6,771 bases of DNA. It comes from an uncultured Eggerthellaceae bacterium. GTDB lineage: Bacteria; Actinomycetota; Coriobacteriia; Coriobacteriales; Eggerthellaceae. Positions 6,004 through 6,771 of the stretch are shown piece by piece (positions within the stretch are counted from its first letter, which is position 1; every line of letters begins with the position of its first letter). Under the pieces are notes generated by a model. That model searched no databases. It was not told the DNA's origin and saw nothing but the letters and a program-made list of their open reading frames with translations. A program made the position numbers and the translations under genes. The stretch covers positions 1 through 6,771 of the forward strand of contig CALBGP010000020.1 of assembly GCA_937892845.1 (NCBI GenBank). The letters are read 5' to 3'.

Positions 6004-6222
6004 CTATCCTTTCGTGTTGGAATCCATCCATCCGTCGAGCCATTCGGCCCGCATCTTTATCCCGCGCCGCGCCCCCTGCGGCTTCATGGCCTTGAGCCTG
6101 CCGCGTTCTATCTCCTCATAGAAAAGCGAGGGCGAGTATCCGAGCACCTTCGCGGCGTCGAGAACGCTGTAAAGCGGCTTGCGCCCCACGGGCGTCATGT
6201 CCGCCATGTCGTCGAACGTCAC
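6004..6222 (-). CDS. Excisionase-like / MerR-type helix-turn-helix protein, 72 aa
   Basis: Residues 16-68 match the HTH_17 (excisionase/MerR-like winged helix) pattern: LYSVLDAAKVLGYSPSLFYE is the helix-turn-helix, followed by EIERGRLKAMK as the wing and a C-terminal EWLDGWM helix. Such proteins are architectural or regulatory DNA-binding factors; in phages they act as excisionases or early-gene regulators. No integrase is present in the window, so an excisionase role is not confirmed by context. The GTG start overlaps the upstream stop (GTGA), and AGGAGGT with a 5-base spacer sits within the last codons of the upstream regulator, implying coupled synthesis. Confidence 0.8.
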   Translation of the reverse strand: MTFDDMADMTPVGRKPLYSVLDAAKVLGYSPSLFYEEIERGRLKAMKPQGARRGIKMRAEWLDGWMDSNTKG

Positions 6223-6419
6223 TCTGAACCTCCTTCCTTTTCCGATATCAGGTCATCGACCGTGCAGCCGAGCGCGTCGGCCGCCCTTTTGACGGCATCC
6301 ACATGCGCCCGCATGATGTTGCCCCGCTCCCAATGGATGAGCGTGTTGACGGGGATGCCCGCCGCCTCCGAGAGCTCGGCCAGCGTGAGGCCGCGCCCTT
6401 TCCGCATGTCCTTGAGCAT
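6219..6419 (-). CDS. XRE/Cro-family transcriptional regulator, 66 aa
   Basis: Nearly the whole protein is one lambda-repressor-like helix-turn-helix domain: MRKGRGLTLAELSEAAGIPV is helices 1-2, NTLIHWERG holds the recognition helix and the conserved W-x-x-G, and VDAVKRAADALGCTVDDLI is the closing helices. At 66 residues there is no dimerisation or cleavage domain, so it is Cro-sized, not a full CI repressor. As the first gene of the minus-strand operon next to a palindrome and a divergent transcript, it probably controls the switch or its own operon. The ATG at 6419 has GGAGGT (6424-6429) 4 bases upstream; a TTG four codons earlier lies inside that ribosome site and is unlikely to be used. 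Confidence 0.85.
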   Translation of the reverse strand: MLKDMRKGRGLTLAELSEAAGIPVNTLIHWERGNIMRAHVDAVKRAADALGCTVDDLISEKEGGSE

Positions 6420-6423
6420 ATGC

Positions 6424-6429
6424 ACCTCC
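6424..6429 (-). promoter_or_regulatory. Ribosome binding site of the XRE regulator gene
   Basis: GGAGGT stands 4 bases before the ATG at 6419 and rules out the upstream in-frame TTG at 6431, which overlaps the site. The spacing is short but usable. Confidence 0.6.
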
Positions 6430-6432
6430 AAT

Positions 6433-6446
6433 CACAATGCGTTGTG
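6433..6446. promoter_or_regulatory. Palindromic candidate operator in the divergent region
   Basis: CACAATGCGTTGTG has 5-base arms (CACAA/TTGTG) around a 4-base centre, a size typical of a dimer site for a small helix-turn-helix regulator. The half-site motif ACAATG recurs at 6451-6456, 17 bases from its copy in the palindrome. The palindrome lies 4 bases upstream of the XRE gene's ribosome binding site and just ahead of a possible plus-strand -10 box, so a protein bound here could affect both directions. That the XRE protein is the ligand is inference. Confidence 0.45.
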
Positions 6447-6449
6447 TCC

Positions 6450-6455
6450 TACAAT
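6450..6455 (+). promoter_or_regulatory. Possible -10 box of a divergent plus-strand promoter
   Basis: TACAAT differs from the consensus TATAAT at one base. No good -35 box lies 16-18 bases upstream; the region there is occupied by the palindrome. A start of transcription near 6462 would place the plus-strand ribosome binding site at 6491 about 30 bases into the RNA. The call rests on one hexamer and is weak. Confidence 0.3.
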
Positions 6456-6503
6456 GGCCGCGTGCCCATGACGGCTTTCGTCTTATGAACGGAGGTGGTC
6501 ACC

Positions 6504-6560
6504 TTGGCCAACGTTTTGAGCACGCGGTCCCTCTTGATGGCCGGAGCCGCACGCGCGTAG
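6504..6560 (+). CDS. Possible 18-codon leader peptide or remnant of a broken gene
   Basis: A TTG codon follows GGAGGTGGT (6491-6499), one of the better ribosome binding sites in the window, with 7 bases between GGAGGT and the codon when counted from the core. The frame reads LANVLSTRSLLMAGAARA and then TAG (6558-6560). After the TAG the same frame stays open for about 70 codons to the edge of the window. Three explanations remain: a true short leader peptide, a gene interrupted by a nonsense mutation, or a chance site in front of a non-coding RNA. TAG also ends other genes here (for example the SSB-like and nuclease genes), so general recoding of TAG is unlikely. The continued frame is alanine/arginine-rich with less G/C in third positions than the clear genes, which argues against it being protein. 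Confidence 0.3.
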   Translation: MANVLSTRSLLMAGAARA

Positions 6561-6572
6561 GCTGCGCGGAGT

Positions 6573-6771
6573 CCGACCGCCGAAGCTGCGCGATACGGCG
6601 CGCAGGTCGGCAAGGCTGCGACGGCGCCACCGCATGGGACAGCCGCCGCACTGAAGCCCGCACGGGCCAGGGTTCGGCAGAACGCCGAGCCGTGCAGGTG
6701 CAGGGATAAAAGCCCGTCGGCGCAGGCGAAGCGTCCGTATGCGCGGAGCCGCGCCGTCCCGAGGGCGTGGA
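6573..6771 (+). other. Structured, apparently non-coding region with nested hairpins
   Basis: No convincing protein is visible on either strand here, but inverted repeats are dense. Hairpin 1: CCGAC 6573-6577 pairs with 6606-6610, and CTGCGCG 6586-6592 with 6599-6605. Hairpin 2: GGCTG 6614-6618 with CAGCC 6640-6644. Hairpin 3: GCACGG 6660-6665 with CCGTGC 6690-6695, enclosing TTCGGC 6673-6678 with GCCGAG 6684-6689. Hairpin 4: GCGCGG 6741-6746 with CCGCGC 6749-6754. Hairpins 1 and 3 share one plan: an outer stem of 5-6 pairs, an unpaired 5'-side stretch of 7-8 bases, then an inner stem of 6-7 pairs joined without gap on the 3' side. High G+C content makes short stems common, so a structured RNA is a candidate, not a firm call. 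I could not match it to a known RNA family. Confidence 0.35.

Noticed and set aside
6558..6560. TAG as a recoded sense codon, as in some gut phages
   Set aside because: TAG ends several well-supported genes in this window, so element-wide recoding does not fit.
6666..6690. GGGTTCGGC segment as the T-arm of a tRNA
   Set aside because: No acceptor stem, D-arm or anticodon arm fits around it, and the stem is part of a longer nested hairpin.
6437..6709. Plus-strand 90-codon frame across the divergent region
   Set aside because: It would start inside the palindrome without a ribosome binding site, and its composition (R, G, D, S) shows no domain or bias.
6447..6771. Minus-strand frame open from the right edge to a TAG at 6447, ending in a lysine-rich segment, as the C-terminus of a gene entering the window
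   Set aside because: The translation over most of its length is rich in A, C, G and H with a TTA codon and weak third-position G/C bias, unlike the clear genes. It also runs through the hairpins. It remains possible but is not supported.

Overview
This window looks like the early (replication and recombination) region of a temperate phage or prophage from a high-GC host. Almost all coding capacity is on the minus strand, in tightly packed genes that overlap by 1 to 20 bases or are separated by a few bases. Strong GGAGG-type ribosome binding sites, frequent GTG starts and a heavy bias to G or C in the third codon position suggest a high-GC actinobacterium. A gut Coriobacteriia/Eggerthellaceae host would fit, but that is an inference from overall impression and not from a marker gene. 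No tRNA, rRNA, CRISPR array or insertion sequence was recognised.

Read in the direction of transcription (right to left), the main operon starts at about 6419. It encodes a small XRE-type helix-turn-helix regulator, an excisionase/MerR-like winged-helix protein, a one-pass membrane peptide, an unknown 92-residue protein, a RecA-like P-loop ATPase of the Sak4/AAA_24 type, two small unknown proteins (one cysteine-rich), a DUF669-like protein with an SSB-type acidic tail, an ERCC4-like nuclease, and a large primase-polymerase fused to a VirE/VapE-type SF3 helicase. Together these form a coherent set: regulators first, then strand-annealing/recombination ATPase, single-strand binder, structure-specific nuclease, and finally the primase-helicase.

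Downstream of the primase-helicase lies a 211-base gap (1044-1254) that is the most distinctive part of the window. It contains a 34-base stretch with 31 A/T bases, flanked by nine exact copies of GGCAAA/TTTGCC (two of them inside the start of the next gene). This has the layout of an iteron-type replication origin. The next gene encodes a zinc-ribbon protein with two NUMOD1/IENR1-like DNA-binding repeats, which makes it a candidate for the protein that reads the iterons. Two further genes follow by ATGA overlaps, the last cut by the window's left edge.

At the right end (6432-6771) the sequence diverges. A 14-base palindrome and a possible plus-strand -10 box sit between the regulator and a plus-strand transcript. 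That transcript has a good ribosome binding site but only an 18-codon reading frame ending in TAG. The following 200 bases hold several nested inverted repeats and no convincing protein, so a structured RNA, a leader region, or a broken gene are all possible. No CI-type repressor, integrase or structural gene lies inside the window.
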